Of a stretch of DNA of 42,917 nt, positions 32,357-41,441 are shown in pieces. A model generated the notes under the pieces. That model saw nothing but the letters and a program-made list of their open reading frames with translations. It was not told the DNA's origin and made no database searches. The position numbers were made by a program, and so were the translations under genes. The stretch comes from Roseburia_D sp964388945. GTDB lineage: Bacteria > Bacillota > Clostridia > Lachnospirales > Lachnospiraceae. The stretch lies in NCBI GenBank assembly GCA_964388945.1, contig CAYMCM010000014.1:1-42917 (forward strand). Direction: 5' to 3'. Each line of letters starts with the position of its first letter. The stretch's first letter is position 1.

Positions 32357-32845
32357 ATGACACCGGAAGAAGAAGTCGTATCTCTTTTAAAAGAACATCA
32401 TCTTACGATCACGACAGCAGAGTCATGCACAGGCGGGCTCATCGCCGGAACACTGATCAATGTTGCAGGCGTATCTGAATATTTAAAAGAGGCGTACATC
32501 ACTTATTCAGATGAGGCAAAAGAAAAACTGCTCGGTGTTGATCCTAAAGTAATCGAAACTTACACGGTGGTCAGCCGGGAGACAGCGGAGGCGATGGCAA
32601 TAGGCGGAGCAAAAGCAGCCGGCTGCAACATCTGTGTTTCAGCGACCGGAATCGCAGGCCCAGACGGAGGAAACCCGGATCAGCCGGTCGGACTCGTATA
32701 TATCGGCTGTGCACTAAACGGCGATGTCTCTGCAAAACGTCTTTTGCTAAGTGGAGACCGTCAGATGGTAAGACAGCGTGCCGTTTTGGAAGCTTTAAAT
32801 TTTGTAAAAGAAAAGATTTTAGATTTAGATGAGGAAACAAAATGA
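32357..32845 (+). CDS. pncC: Nicotinamide-nucleotide amidohydrolase (stand-alone CinA C-terminal domain)
   Basis: The 162-residue protein corresponds to the CinA C-terminal domain: TTAESCTGGLIAGTL with the catalytic Ser, VVSRETAEAMA, and ATGIAGPDGGNPDQPVGLVY. PncC deamidates NMN to NaMN. The N-terminal CinA domain is absent, a common variant. It starts directly after the pgsA stop and overlaps rsmD by four bases (ATGA). Confidence 0.92.
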   Translation: MTPEEEVVSLLKEHHLTITTAESCTGGLIAGTLINVAGVSEYLKEAYITYSDEAKEKLLGVDPKVIETYTVVSRETAEAMAIGGAKAAGCNICVSATGIAGPDGGNPDQPVGLVYIGCALNGDVSAKRLLLSGDRQMVRQRAVLEALNFVKEKILDLDEETK

Positions 32846-33396
32846 GAATTATCGCAGGAACGGCAAGAAGTCTGCCGTTAAAGACCATAGATGGTCTGGA
32901 TACCAGACCTACCACAGACCGGATTAAAGAAACATTGTTTAATATGATCCAGCAGGATGTTTCGGACTGTTATTTTTTGGATTTGTTTGCGGGAAGCGGA
33001 CAGATCGGACTTGAGGCAGTAAGCCGTGGTGCGGCGAAAGCCTTTTTTGTTGAGAACGCGAAAAATGCGGCGGCATGTATACAGGAAAATATCCGTTTTA
33101 CAAAGTTTGATGATGCGTGTACACTGCTTCAGATGGATGTGATATCCGCCCTTCGCACATTGGAAGGGAAATACCGGTTTGATTTGATTTTTATGGATCC
33201 GCCTTATAAAAAGGAACTGGAAAAAGAGGTACTGACCTTTTTAAGTAATTCTTCTTTGGTGAAACCATCCGCGAAGATCATTGTGGAAGCTGCACTGGAT
33301 ACCGATTTTTCTTATGCGGAAGAACTTGGATTTACCGTTTTGAAAGAAAAATGTTATAAAACCAATAAACATGTATTTTTACAAAAGGAAAAGTGA
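32842..33396 (+). CDS. rsmD: 16S rRNA (guanine(966)-N2)-methyltransferase RsmD
   Basis: The 184-residue protein begins MRIIAGTARSLPL and has TRPTTDRIKETLFNM, SAM motif I LDLFAGSGQIGLEAVSRGA (46-64) and the catalytic motif MDPPY (118-122). It precedes coaD, the same order as in B. subtilis (ylbH-coaD). Translationally coupled to pncC through ATGA. Confidence 0.95.
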   Translation: MRIIAGTARSLPLKTIDGLDTRPTTDRIKETLFNMIQQDVSDCYFLDLFAGSGQIGLEAVSRGAAKAFFVENAKNAAACIQENIRFTKFDDACTLLQMDVISALRTLEGKYRFDLIFMDPPYKKELEKEVLTFLSNSSLVKPSAKIIVEAALDTDFSYAEELGFTVLKEKCYKTNKHVFLQKEK

Positions 33397-33400
33397 AATT

Positions 33401-33886
33401 ATGACAAGAGCAATTTATCCGGGCAGTTTTGACCCGATCACAAACGGACATCTTGATATTATCGAGAGGTCTTCGAAAATGGTGGATGAGCTGGTAGTCG
33501 GCGTGCTGAACAACAGTGCAAAAAATTCGTTGTTTTCTGTGGAAGAACGTGTTAGTATGTTAAAAGAGATGACGCAGGATATGCCAAATGTAAAGGTGGA
33601 TTCCTTTGACGGGCTTTTGGTGGATTTTATGGAGCAGATCGATGCAACCCTTATTATCCGCGGACTACGCGCCATTTCCGACTATGAATATGAACTTCAG
33701 ATTGCACAAACGAATCATAAAGTGAACCCGAAGGTTGACACGGTTTTTTTGACATCCAGTCTGGAATATGCATATCTTAGTTCTACTATTGTAAAAGAGT
33801 TTGCTTCTTATGGCGGTGATATTTCCCAGTTTGTCCCGAAGCAGATCATTGATAAAATTTATGCAAAGTATCATATAACAAAGTAA
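33401..33886 (+). CDS. coaD: Phosphopantetheine adenylyltransferase
   Basis: Penultimate step of CoA synthesis. The 161-residue nucleotidyltransferase has YPGSFDPITNGHLDI with the T14-x-G-H17 nucleotide motif, IRGLRAISDYEYELQIA, and the C-terminal YLSSTIVKEFASYGGDI. The frame extends 30 bp upstream into rsmD, but ATG 33401 and the conserved MTRAIYPGSF start are preferred. It lies four bases after rsmD. Confidence 0.97.
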   Translation: MTRAIYPGSFDPITNGHLDIIERSSKMVDELVVGVLNNSAKNSLFSVEERVSMLKEMTQDMPNVKVDSFDGLLVDFMEQIDATLIIRGLRAISDYEYELQIAQTNHKVNPKVDTVFLTSSLEYAYLSSTIVKEFASYGGDISQFVPKQIIDKIYAKYHITK

Positions 33887-33901
33887 AAAGGAGCGGTCTA
33901 C

Positions 33902-34540
33902 ATGAGCAGCAGGATGGAACAGATCATAGAAGAAATTGAAGAATACATAGACAGCTGTAAATTTCAGCCATTATCCAGTACGAAGATTCTGGTTAATAAA
34001 GAAGAACTGGAAGAATTGCTGACAGAGCTTCGCATGAAGACACCGGAAGAGATCAAACGTTATCAGAAGATCATCAGTAACAAGGAAGCTATTCTGGCAG
34101 ACGCACAGGCGAAAGCAGATGCGATCATTGCGCAGGCAGAGGTACAGACAACCGAGTTAGTCAACGAACATCAGATTATGCAGCAGGCGTATGCGCAGGC
34201 AAACGAGGTGGTCATGATCGCAACAAAACAGGCGCAGGAGATCTTAGATAAGGCGACCAGTGATGCGAATGATATCCGGATGGGTGCGATCGGCTATACG
34301 GATGAACTGTTAAAAAGTACAGAGGAGATTCTTTCTCATGCAATCGATTCTTCCCATGCAAGATATGATAATCTCATCAATTCACTTCAGGATTGCATGA
34401 ATATCGTGACTGCGAACCGTGCGGAATTAATGCCGCAGGAGATTATAGCGGAGAGCGGGGAAGAAGAAAAGCAGCCTTCCGATGCGCAGGAAAAACCGGA
34501 AAACAGCGAAACAAATTTAAATACCGATATGCTTTCTTAG
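33902..34540 (+). CDS. Coiled-coil protein of unknown function (often labelled ATPase-like)
   Basis: The 212-residue protein is soluble. Its N-terminal part is acidic (MEQIIEEIEEYIDSCKF) with LVNKEELEELLTEL, resembling the opening of DivIVA-like proteins. A long alanine/glutamine-rich heptad region (about 60-150, ADAQAKADAIIAQAEVQ) and a disordered acidic tail follow. It has no P-loop, so the ATPase label given to similar proteins is based on coiled-coil similarity only. It follows coaD by 15 bp with an AAGGAG site. Function unknown; a cell-division or scaffold role is speculation. Confidence 0.75.
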   Translation: MSSRMEQIIEEIEEYIDSCKFQPLSSTKILVNKEELEELLTELRMKTPEEIKRYQKIISNKEAILADAQAKADAIIAQAEVQTTELVNEHQIMQQAYAQANEVVMIATKQAQEILDKATSDANDIRMGAIGYTDELLKSTEEILSHAIDSSHARYDNLINSLQDCMNIVTANRAELMPQEIIAESGEEEKQPSDAQEKPENSETNLNTDMLS

Positions 34541-34554
34541 AGACATTCTGATTT

Positions 34555-35481
34555 TTAAGGCAGAAAGGAAAGCAGCAATATACTGATGCACATACTGGCT
34601 ACGGCAAAGACCAGCTTCATTTTCAGATAATGCATGGTAGAAAGTCCGGCATCCTTGATCATGGAAGATGTCTGAGCCAAGCCGCAGATCCCGCCAAACG
34701 CGGTAAAACCGAGGGCGAGCACAAAACGCAGCGAAAAGGAGTCGATTCCGGCAGTTTCATGGATGCCAGTCGTCACTTCAAGAATACCTGCTAGGATCGT
34801 TTGGGTAAGATTGCTGCCGAATGAGAACATGCGGATAAAAGCGGTCAAAATGGAAAAGAACATGATATAGCCCCCCAGTTTGGTGAGCGTTTCGAACCCG
34901 TTTAGAATACCGGCGTCAATGATTTCGAAATTCAGTTGAGATCGTGATGCCGGACTTTTTGTATTCTGGGGATACATTTCTTTTTTGTAGCGGCGCAGTC
35001 CAAAAAAGCCGTATAAAAGCGGCGGAAGATAGATGGCGGCAATCCCTGCCGGCAGAAGCTCCGGGCGTTTTAAGCATACGCGGAAGACATAACCGTTTAG
35101 AAAAACCGGACTTAAATTATTGCAGATACAGATTAAAACATTGCCTTCTTCTTTTGACATTTCATGACTGCTTACGAGGTCTGCGGTGATCTTACTACCC
35201 AGCGGAAAACCAAATAGCAGACCGGCGAACAATGGGAACACCCCGGATCGGCTGATCGGATAAATCGGTTTTATCACTGCATAGAGATATTTTGTGATAT
35301 AATGAAAATATCCGGATGCAATCAGGATATTCGATAAGATACTAAGCGGTAAAAGCGTCGGGAGCAGCGAGGTATACCAGAGCATAAGCCCGTCTGCGGC
35401 AGCCTGCACGGTTACTTCTGGAAACAGCAGTATAAAAAGAATAAAAATAAATACCAAAATGACTGAAATAGTTTTTCTCAT
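34555..35481 (-). CDS. ylbJ: YlbJ-like sporulation integral membrane protein (nucleoside recognition domain)
   Basis: The 308-residue polytopic protein has the Gate/nucleoside-recognition features WYTSLLPTLLPLSILSNIL, FPLFAGLLFGFPLGSKIT, ICNNLSPVFLNGYVF and a second repeat with FTAFGGICGLAQTSSMI. YlbJ is required for heat-resistant spores in B. subtilis, where it lies next to coaD. Here it keeps that neighbourhood but is inverted and convergent with the coiled-coil gene. No clear ribosome site precedes the ATG at 35481. Confidence 0.88.
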   Translation of the reverse strand: MRKTISVILVFIFILFILLFPEVTVQAAADGLMLWYTSLLPTLLPLSILSNILIASGYFHYITKYLYAVIKPIYPISRSGVFPLFAGLLFGFPLGSKITADLVSSHEMSKEEGNVLICICNNLSPVFLNGYVFRVCLKRPELLPAGIAAIYLPPLLYGFFGLRRYKKEMYPQNTKSPASRSQLNFEIIDAGILNGFETLTKLGGYIMFFSILTAFIRMFSFGSNLTQTILAGILEVTTGIHETAGIDSFSLRFVLALGFTAFGGICGLAQTSSMIKDAGLSTMHYLKMKLVFAVASMCISILLLSFLP

Positions 35482-35528
35482 ACTTCAATATATTTTTAAG
35501 GAAGAAATGATATGACAAGTGTGCGAAA

Positions 35529-36350
35529 ATGAAAAAATACAGATTCCTTCTGTTTATCGGGTTGGTCTGTCTGGATGTTCAGCTTTTGGCGCATGTAGAA
35601 CGCGAGGCAGAATTTGCATGTGTGATTGACCGTGACCGTATCTATGAGTGTTTTCGGGATGAACAGGTTCCGCTTTCGGTTTATGATGCGATTTTGGATG
35701 AAAAAGATGAAGATGCGTTTGCAGGCAGATTGTTCGGCTATTTTGTCACCGGAGATACCGATCCGGACACAGCGGCAGATTTGAAAAAAAGACTGACAAG
35801 GAAAAACAATCCCATTTGGGAAGAATTTACGTCTTATATTGATGCGGTCTGGCAGGATGTAACTTATTTTCCGGTGCCGCGGCCGCAGGTCAATACAAAT
35901 ATGGATGTGAGCTATTCAGATTCATGGATGCAGAGCCGTACCTTTGGCGGAAAGCGTGGTCACGAAGGATGTGACATCATGGCATCTGTCAATGAACGTG
36001 GTGTTTATCCGGTCGTCAGCATGACAGACGGTGTAGTGGAGGCGGTCGGATGGCTGCGGCTTGGAGGCTGGCGCATCGGTATCCGAAGTCCAAACGGAGG
36101 ATATTTTTATTATGCGCATCTTGCAGAATATGCTGCGGAGTTTAAGGTCGGAGATGAGATAAAAGCCGGGGAACTCATCGGATTTATGGGTGACAGTGGA
36201 TATGGAGACACACCGGGAACCGTTGGAAATTTTCCGGTACACCTGCATGTGGGAATCTATATCAATGATGTGGATGGAAACGAAGTCAGCGTAAATCCGT
36301 ACTGGATCTTACGCACACTCGATGAAAAAAAATTAGTTTATGATTATTAA
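35529..36350 (+). CDS. M23 family metallopeptidase (LytM-like), exported
   Basis: The 273-residue protein has an N-terminal hydrophobic signal/anchor (about 5-21), a region of about 110 residues of unknown fold, and a LytM domain. The zinc ligands are intact: H145-x3-D149 (HEGCD) and H238-x-H240 (VHLHVG), with H197 in YYAHL. It therefore should be an active endopeptidase that cleaves peptidoglycan cross-bridges outside the membrane. The start is ATG 35529. It lies divergent from ylbJ and 9 bp before the pseudouridine synthase gene; a role in sporulation or cell-wall turnover is possible. Confidence 0.88.
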   Translation: MKKYRFLLFIGLVCLDVQLLAHVEREAEFACVIDRDRIYECFRDEQVPLSVYDAILDEKDEDAFAGRLFGYFVTGDTDPDTAADLKKRLTRKNNPIWEEFTSYIDAVWQDVTYFPVPRPQVNTNMDVSYSDSWMQSRTFGGKRGHEGCDIMASVNERGVYPVVSMTDGVVEAVGWLRLGGWRIGIRSPNGGYFYYAHLAEYAAEFKVGDEIKAGELIGFMGDSGYGDTPGTVGNFPVHLHVGIYINDVDGNEVSVNPYWILRTLDEKKLVYDY

Positions 36351-36359
36351 GGAAAGAAC

Positions 36360-37085
36360 ATGAAAAGTTTAAGACTGGATAAATATCTTGCCGATATGGG
36401 TATCGGAACAAGAAGTGAGATCAAGGAGAAAATTAAAAAAGGACTGGTCACGGTAAATGGAGAAACGGCAAAGCGGCCAGAGCTTAAAGTGATGCCGAAT
36501 GAAGATGAGATCCTTGTAAACGGTATCATGGTTTCGTATGAGAAGTTTTCTTATTTTATGTTAAATAAACCGGCAGGATGTGTGTCTGCCACGGAAGATG
36601 GACTACACAAGACTGTGTTGGATCTTCTGACAGAGCAAAATATAAAGAATCTGTTTCCAGTCGGCAGGCTGGACATCGATACGGAGGGGCTTTTGCTCAT
36701 TACCAATGATGGGGAACTGGCGCACCAGCTGCTTGCGCCGAAAAAGCACGTAGCAAAAACCTATTTTGCAAAAGTGAAAGGTCATGTGGATGAGACGGAT
36801 GTACAAAAGATGAAAAACGGACTGGATATCGGAGAGAAGCATCCGACACTTCCAGCAAAGCTTGTGATCTTAAATGCCGGAGAAATATCTGAGATCACGC
36901 TTACGATTACGGAGGGGAAATTTCATCAGGTAAAACGTATGTTCGAAGCCGTTGGGAAGGAAGTTTTATATTTAAAGCGGCTTTCCATGGGAACACTTAC
37001 GTTGGATGAAACATTGGCAAGTGGGCAGTACCGACCGCTCACCCAAAAAGAAATCGAAGATTTGAAGGGAAATCAGATATGTTAA
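36360..37085 (+). CDS. RsuA-family pseudouridine synthase
   Basis: The 241-residue protein has an N-terminal S4 RNA-binding domain (LRLDKYLADMGIGTRSEIKE, residues about 4-23) and the RsuA/RluB/E/F catalytic domain with GRLDIDTEGLLLITNDGEL, the catalytic Asp being in RLDIDTEG, and EGKFHQVKRMFEAVG. It probably makes the 16S Psi516-type modification; other family substrates cannot be excluded. AAGGAAAG precedes ATG 36360. It overlaps the next gene by 7 bp. Confidence 0.92.
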   Translation: MKSLRLDKYLADMGIGTRSEIKEKIKKGLVTVNGETAKRPELKVMPNEDEILVNGIMVSYEKFSYFMLNKPAGCVSATEDGLHKTVLDLLTEQNIKNLFPVGRLDIDTEGLLLITNDGELAHQLLAPKKHVAKTYFAKVKGHVDETDVQKMKNGLDIGEKHPTLPAKLVILNAGEISEITLTITEGKFHQVKRMFEAVGKEVLYLKRLSMGTLTLDETLASGQYRPLTQKEIEDLKGNQIC

Positions 37086-37753
37086 AAAGTAAAAAAGCAG
37101 TGATATTTGACTTAGATGGTACACTGGTCGATTCCATGTGGATGTGGAAGGGCATTGATATGGAATTTTTAGCAGGAAAAGGTATTGCCTATCCGAAAAA
37201 CCTTGAGGCGCAGATCGAAGGCAAGAGTTTTGATGAGACAGCAGAGTATTTTTCTAATGCATTTCCAATTTCAGAAACACCGGAGGAATTGAAAGTGATA
37301 TGGAATGATATGGCGCGGGAAAAATACGCAAAAGAAGTTCCGTTTAAACCGGGAGCACTTTCTTTTTTACGGTATTTAAAGGCACAGGGCATCCGAACCG
37401 GAATCGCAACCAGTAATTCCAGAGATCTTTTAAATGCTGTCGCAGCTGCGCATAATCTGTATGCGTATATTGATGTGTTTCAGACATCGGATGAAGTCAA
37501 AAAAGGAAAACCGGCGCCGGATGTGTTTTTAAGTGCGGCGGAGCATTTACATGTAGATCCGGCGGACTGTCTGGTATTTGAAGACATTCCAAATGGTATT
37601 CTGGCGGGAAAAAACGCGGGAATGACCGTGTGTGCCATTGAGGATGCGTATTCCGCCGATCTGGTGGACACAAAAAAGAAACTGGCAGATTATTATATTA
37701 CATCTTATGAACAGGTGTTGGATCATTCGTATGAGGAATTGAATCATGAGTAA
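37079..37753 (+). CDS. HAD-IA family hydrolase (phosphoglucomutase/phosphatase-like)
   Basis: The 224-residue protein has motif I VIFDLDGTLVDS (D11, D13), motif II ATSN, a lysine in KKGKPAPDVFL and motif IV VFEDIPNGILAG. A helical cap (about 20-85) places it in subfamily IA. It could be a phosphatase or a beta-phosphoglucomutase-like enzyme; the substrate is unknown. It overlaps both neighbours by 7-8 bp. Confidence 0.9.
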   Translation: MLKSKKAVIFDLDGTLVDSMWMWKGIDMEFLAGKGIAYPKNLEAQIEGKSFDETAEYFSNAFPISETPEELKVIWNDMAREKYAKEVPFKPGALSFLRYLKAQGIRTGIATSNSRDLLNAVAAAHNLYAYIDVFQTSDEVKKGKPAPDVFLSAAEHLHVDPADCLVFEDIPNGILAGKNAGMTVCAIEDAYSADLVDTKKKLADYYITSYEQVLDHSYEELNHE

Positions 37754-39689
37754 TGGATTTTTACCTATTTCAAAAAAAGATATGGAAAGGGAGCACATCA
37801 CACAGTTTGATTTTGTGTATGTGATCGGGGATGCTTATGTGGATCATCCCTCGTTCGGACATGCCATTATAAGCCGTATTTTGCAGCTGCATGGATATAC
37901 GGTCGGTATCATTTCACAGCCGGACTGGCGGAATAAGGACAGTATTTCTGTCTTCGGTGAACCGCGTCTTGGATTTCTTGTAACTGCGGGAAATATGGAT
38001 TCGATGGTAAATCACTATTCGGTATCCAAGCACAGACGGAGTATGGATTCCTTTACTCCCGGCGGTGTGATGGGAAAACGCCCCGATTATGCAACGATCG
38101 TCTACTGCAATCTGATCCGGCAGACTTATAAGCATACGCCGATTTTGATTGGAGGGATCGAGGCGAGTCTGCGCAGACTCGGACATTACGATTACTGGTC
38201 GGGGAAGGTCAAGCGTTCGATCCTTTTGGATTCCGGTGCGGATATCATTATGTATGGTATGGGTGAACGCAGTGTGATACAGATTGCGGAAGCGTTAGAC
38301 AGCGGAATTGAAGTAAAGGATATTACCTTTATCGATGGTACGGTCTATAAGACCAGAAACCGCAAGGATATTTATGATGCGGTCGAACTGCCGCATTTTG
38401 AAGATATCAAGGCAGATAAGCGCACTTATGCAAAAAGTTTCTATACACAGTATTGTAATACCGATCCATTTTCCGGGAAACGACTGTTTGAGACATATGA
38501 CGAAAAAATGTTTGTGGTACAGAATCCACCGCAAAAACCGTTGTCTGAGGCAGAGATGGATCAGGTTTATGCACTTCCCTATATGCGTACCTACCATCCG
38601 AGTTATGAAAGCGCAGGCGGAGTACCTGCCATTTCCGAGGTAAAATACAGTCTGATCAGTAACCGGGGCTGCTTTGGCGGATGCAGTTTTTGTGCACTGA
38701 CTTTCCATCAGGGACGGATCATTCAGGTGCGGAGCCAGGAATCTATTTTAGAAGAAGCAAAACTGATCACGGAAGATCCGGGATTTAAAGGTTATATCCA
38801 TGATGTCGGAGGACCGACTGCAAATTTCCGTGCACCTGCATGTAAAAAGCAGCTTACCAAAGGAGCCTGCCCGAACAAACAGTGTCTTTTCCCAAAGCCG
38901 TGTGCAAATATGACTGCAGATCACAAAGATTACATCGAACTGCTGCATAAACTGCGTGCATTGCCAAAGGTAAAAAAAGTCTTTATCCGGTCAGGTATCC
39001 GGTTTGATTATCTTTTAGAGGACAAAGACCGTACTTTCTTACGGGAACTCTGTGAACATCATGTAAGTGGTCAGCTCAAGGTGGCACCGGAGCATATCTC
39101 GGATGCCGTGCTGGAAAAAATGGGAAAACCTCCGGTTGCAGTTTACCGTGAATTTGTAAAAGAATACAAAGCCATGAATGAAAAGCTTGGGAAAAAGCAG
39201 TATCTGGTTCCGTATCTGATGAGTTCACATCCGGGTTCCACGTTAAAAGAAGCCGTGGAACTGGCAGAATTTTTAAGGGATCTCGGATATATGCCCGAAC
39301 AGGTACAGGATTTTTACCCGACACCGTCCACAATCTCTACTTGTATGTATTATACCGGACTTGATCCGCGTACCATGCAGCCGGTATATGTTGCGACAAA
39401 TCCGCATGAGAAGGCGATGCAGCGTGCGTTAATACAGTACCGCAATCCGGAAAATTATGATCTGGTGCATGAGGCACTGATCAAAGCCGGACGTGAGGAT
39501 CTGATTGGATTTCATGAAAAATGTCTGATCCGCCCGCGTAAATTAAAGAGCGAAAAGAGCAAAAAAACAATGGAAAAACCGCGGTCCAGACGCACGAAAC
39601 CAAATCATTCCGGAAATTTATCCGGGGCGAAGAAAAAAAGCACAGGGCGAAAGCCGATCCGGAACGTGCACAAAAAGAAACAAAAATAG
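37746..39689 (+). CDS. YgiQ family radical SAM protein
   Basis: The 647-residue protein has the YgiQ N-terminal domain (FLPISKKDM, DVFYVIGDAYVDHPSFG-like segment, PDYATIVYCNLIR), a radical-SAM cluster C309-x3-C313-x2-C316 (CFGGCSFC), additional cysteines downstream (KGACPNKQC, LFPKPC) that may hold a second cluster, and a basic Lys/Arg-rich tail from about 600. Its reaction is not established. It overlaps the preceding HAD gene by 8 bp. Confidence 0.92.
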   Translation: MSNGFLPISKKDMEREHITQFDFVYVIGDAYVDHPSFGHAIISRILQLHGYTVGIISQPDWRNKDSISVFGEPRLGFLVTAGNMDSMVNHYSVSKHRRSMDSFTPGGVMGKRPDYATIVYCNLIRQTYKHTPILIGGIEASLRRLGHYDYWSGKVKRSILLDSGADIIMYGMGERSVIQIAEALDSGIEVKDITFIDGTVYKTRNRKDIYDAVELPHFEDIKADKRTYAKSFYTQYCNTDPFSGKRLFETYDEKMFVVQNPPQKPLSEAEMDQVYALPYMRTYHPSYESAGGVPAISEVKYSLISNRGCFGGCSFCALTFHQGRIIQVRSQESILEEAKLITEDPGFKGYIHDVGGPTANFRAPACKKQLTKGACPNKQCLFPKPCANMTADHKDYIELLHKLRALPKVKKVFIRSGIRFDYLLEDKDRTFLRELCEHHVSGQLKVAPEHISDAVLEKMGKPPVAVYREFVKEYKAMNEKLGKKQYLVPYLMSSHPGSTLKEAVELAEFLRDLGYMPEQVQDFYPTPSTISTCMYYTGLDPRTMQPVYVATNPHEKAMQRALIQYRNPENYDLVHEALIKAGREDLIGFHEKCLIRPRKLKSEKSKKTMEKPRSRRTKPNHSGNLSGAKKKSTGRKPIRNVHKKKQK

Positions 39690-39707
39690 CAAAATGTTGG
39701 AGAAATC

Positions 39708-40667
39708 ATGAAAGAATATATTATTGGGAAAAATGAAGCAAATCAGAGACTGGATAAATATCTGCATAAACTGCTGAAAGAAGCTTCAAACGGTTTTCTT
39801 TATAAGATGCTCCGTAAAAAGAACATTACCTTAAACGGAAAAAAAGCGGAAGGCACTGAGAAATTACAGGAAGGGGATCATGTAAAGCTTTTTCTTTCGG
39901 ATGAAACCTTCTTAAAGTTCGCTGGGCATCCTGCTAAAAGCATAGATGAACTTAACGTGAAGTTAAAACCGGTTTCCCTTTCGGTTGTTTATGAGGATGA
40001 GGATATATTGATCATAAACAAACCGCAGGGGATGCTTTCCCAAAAAGCAAAGCCTTCCGATGTTTCCGCAAATGAATATATCCTGGATTACCTCTTAGAA
40101 AACGGTTCGTTGACCAATGAGGATCTGCGCACCTTTAAACCATCCATCTGTAACCGTTTAGACCGCAATACATCCGGGCTTTTGATCGCAGGAAAAAGTC
40201 TGCCGGGACTTCAGGAGATGGCAGAATGCTTAAAAGACCGCAGCATGAAAAAGTATTACCGCTGTATCGTGAAAGGTACTGTCACGGAAAAAAAGAAGAT
40301 CACCGGCTATCTGAAAAAGGATGAAGGCAGCAATCAGGTTCAGATTTATTCGAAAGAAGTTCTGGAAAGCAAGTACATTGAGACCGAATACACGCCGGTT
40401 GAATTATGCGGAAAGATCACACTCCTCGAAGTACATCTGATCACCGGGCGGACACATCAGATCCGCGCGCATTTAGCATCCATCGGTCATCCGATCGCAG
40501 GAGATGAAAAATATGGTGACCATAACTGGAATGTAACGTTAAGGAAAAAATACAACATCCGCGGGCAGATGCTGCATGCTTACCGTTTAGAATTTCCGGA
40601 TGGAAGAAGCGTGACAGCTTCAGTGCCGGAGAGTTTTGGAAAAGTGTTGAACTCTGCAAAAAGATAA
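39708..40667 (+). CDS. RluA-family 23S rRNA-type pseudouridine synthase
   Basis: The 319-residue protein has an N-terminal S4 domain (NQRLDKYLHKLLKEAS) and a RluA/C/D catalytic core with DILIINKPQGMLSQ, CNRLDRNTSGLLIAGKS holding the catalytic Asp, and VHLITGRTHQIRAHLASIGH. The target uridine cannot be assigned. GGAG precedes ATG 39708. No terminator is seen after it. Confidence 0.93.
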   Translation: MKEYIIGKNEANQRLDKYLHKLLKEASNGFLYKMLRKKNITLNGKKAEGTEKLQEGDHVKLFLSDETFLKFAGHPAKSIDELNVKLKPVSLSVVYEDEDILIINKPQGMLSQKAKPSDVSANEYILDYLLENGSLTNEDLRTFKPSICNRLDRNTSGLLIAGKSLPGLQEMAECLKDRSMKKYYRCIVKGTVTEKKKITGYLKKDEGSNQVQIYSKEVLESKYIETEYTPVELCGKITLLEVHLITGRTHQIRAHLASIGHPIAGDEKYGDHNWNVTLRKKYNIRGQMLHAYRLEFPDGRSVTASVPESFGKVLNSAKR

Positions 40668-40723
40668 TGCATAAGTATAAAAAATAACGTGAAAACTAAT
40701 ATGGATATACGATATTTTCTAAG

Positions 40724-40740
40724 TGAGCGAAAACGCTTCA
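40724..40740. promoter_or_regulatory. Inverted repeat upstream of the flavin reductase-rubredoxin gene
   Basis: TGAGCG (40724-40729) mirrors CGCTTCA (40734-40740) with one extra T, around AAAA. It lies 13 bp before the start codon, just ahead of the AAGGGAG ribosome site. Weak promoter hexamers exist upstream (TTGAAC at 40647, CATAAG at 40670). It could be an operator or a hairpin near the ribosome site. Confidence 0.35.
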
Positions 40741-40753
40741 GAAGGGAGATCTT

Positions 40754-41371
40754 ATGGATCAGAAAGCACTTTATCAAGTATCCTATGGTGTTTATATGTT
40801 ATCAACAAAAGCCGGCGATATTTCCAATGGCTGCATTATCAATACCTGCATGCAGGTCGCAAATGATCCGGAGAGGATCGCGATATCAGTCCTTAACAGA
40901 AGCTATACCTGCGAACTGATAAAACAAAGCGGTATCTTTGCCTTAAGTGTGTTGGACAAGACGTGCACGTATGAAACGATCAAGCATTTCGGATTTCAAT
41001 CAGGCAGGAATGTTCCTAAGTTTAAAGAAATGAAAGCGGCAGAAGACAGTCAGGGCAGTCCATATCTGACATGGCAGACCTGCGCAGTTATCAGTGCAAA
41101 AGTTCTGACACAGTATGATCTTGGCACTCATACATTGTTTATCGCCGAGATAACCGGGGCAGAGATGTTAAATGACAACCCGCCGCTTACCTATGCGGAG
41201 TATCAGAATCAGCTAAAGCCGAAGCCTGAAGAACCAAAACGGGATCAAAAGATCGTTGGATGGCGCTGTAAGATCTGCGATTATGTCTATCAGGGAAGTG
41301 AACTGCCAGAGGATTATATCTGCCCGCTCTGCGGACACGGTGCGGATGACTTTGAACCTATTTATGGATAA
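40754..41371 (+). CDS. Flavin reductase-like domain fused to rubredoxin (high-molecular-weight rubredoxin type)
   Basis: The 205-residue protein joins an FMN-binding flavoredoxin-like domain (about 1-150; MDQKALYQVSYGVYMLST, SNGCIINTCMQVA, DPERIAISVLN) to a rubredoxin module with C172-x2-C175 and C190-x2-C193 (WRCKICDYVY, CPLCG). Proteins of this architecture feed electrons to flavodiiron proteins that remove O2 or NO in anaerobes. GGGAG precedes ATG 40754. The flavodiiron partner is not in the window. Confidence 0.9.
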   Translation: MDQKALYQVSYGVYMLSTKAGDISNGCIINTCMQVANDPERIAISVLNRSYTCELIKQSGIFALSVLDKTCTYETIKHFGFQSGRNVPKFKEMKAAEDSQGSPYLTWQTCAVISAKVLTQYDLGTHTLFIAEITGAEMLNDNPPLTYAEYQNQLKPKPEEPKRDQKIVGWRCKICDYVYQGSELPEDYICPLCGHGADDFEPIYG

Positions 41372-41381
41372 ATCCTCTTTG

Positions 41382-41410
41382 TTGCACAAATGTTCTTCTT
41401 GCGGTATAAT
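41382..41410 (+). promoter_or_regulatory. Sigma-A promoter of recU
   Basis: TTGCAC (41382-41387) and a perfect TATAAT (41405-41410) are spaced by 17 bp, 31 bp before the recU start. Confidence 0.85.
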
Positions 41411-41441
41411 TTTCCTATGATTTATACCCAAGGAGGACATC

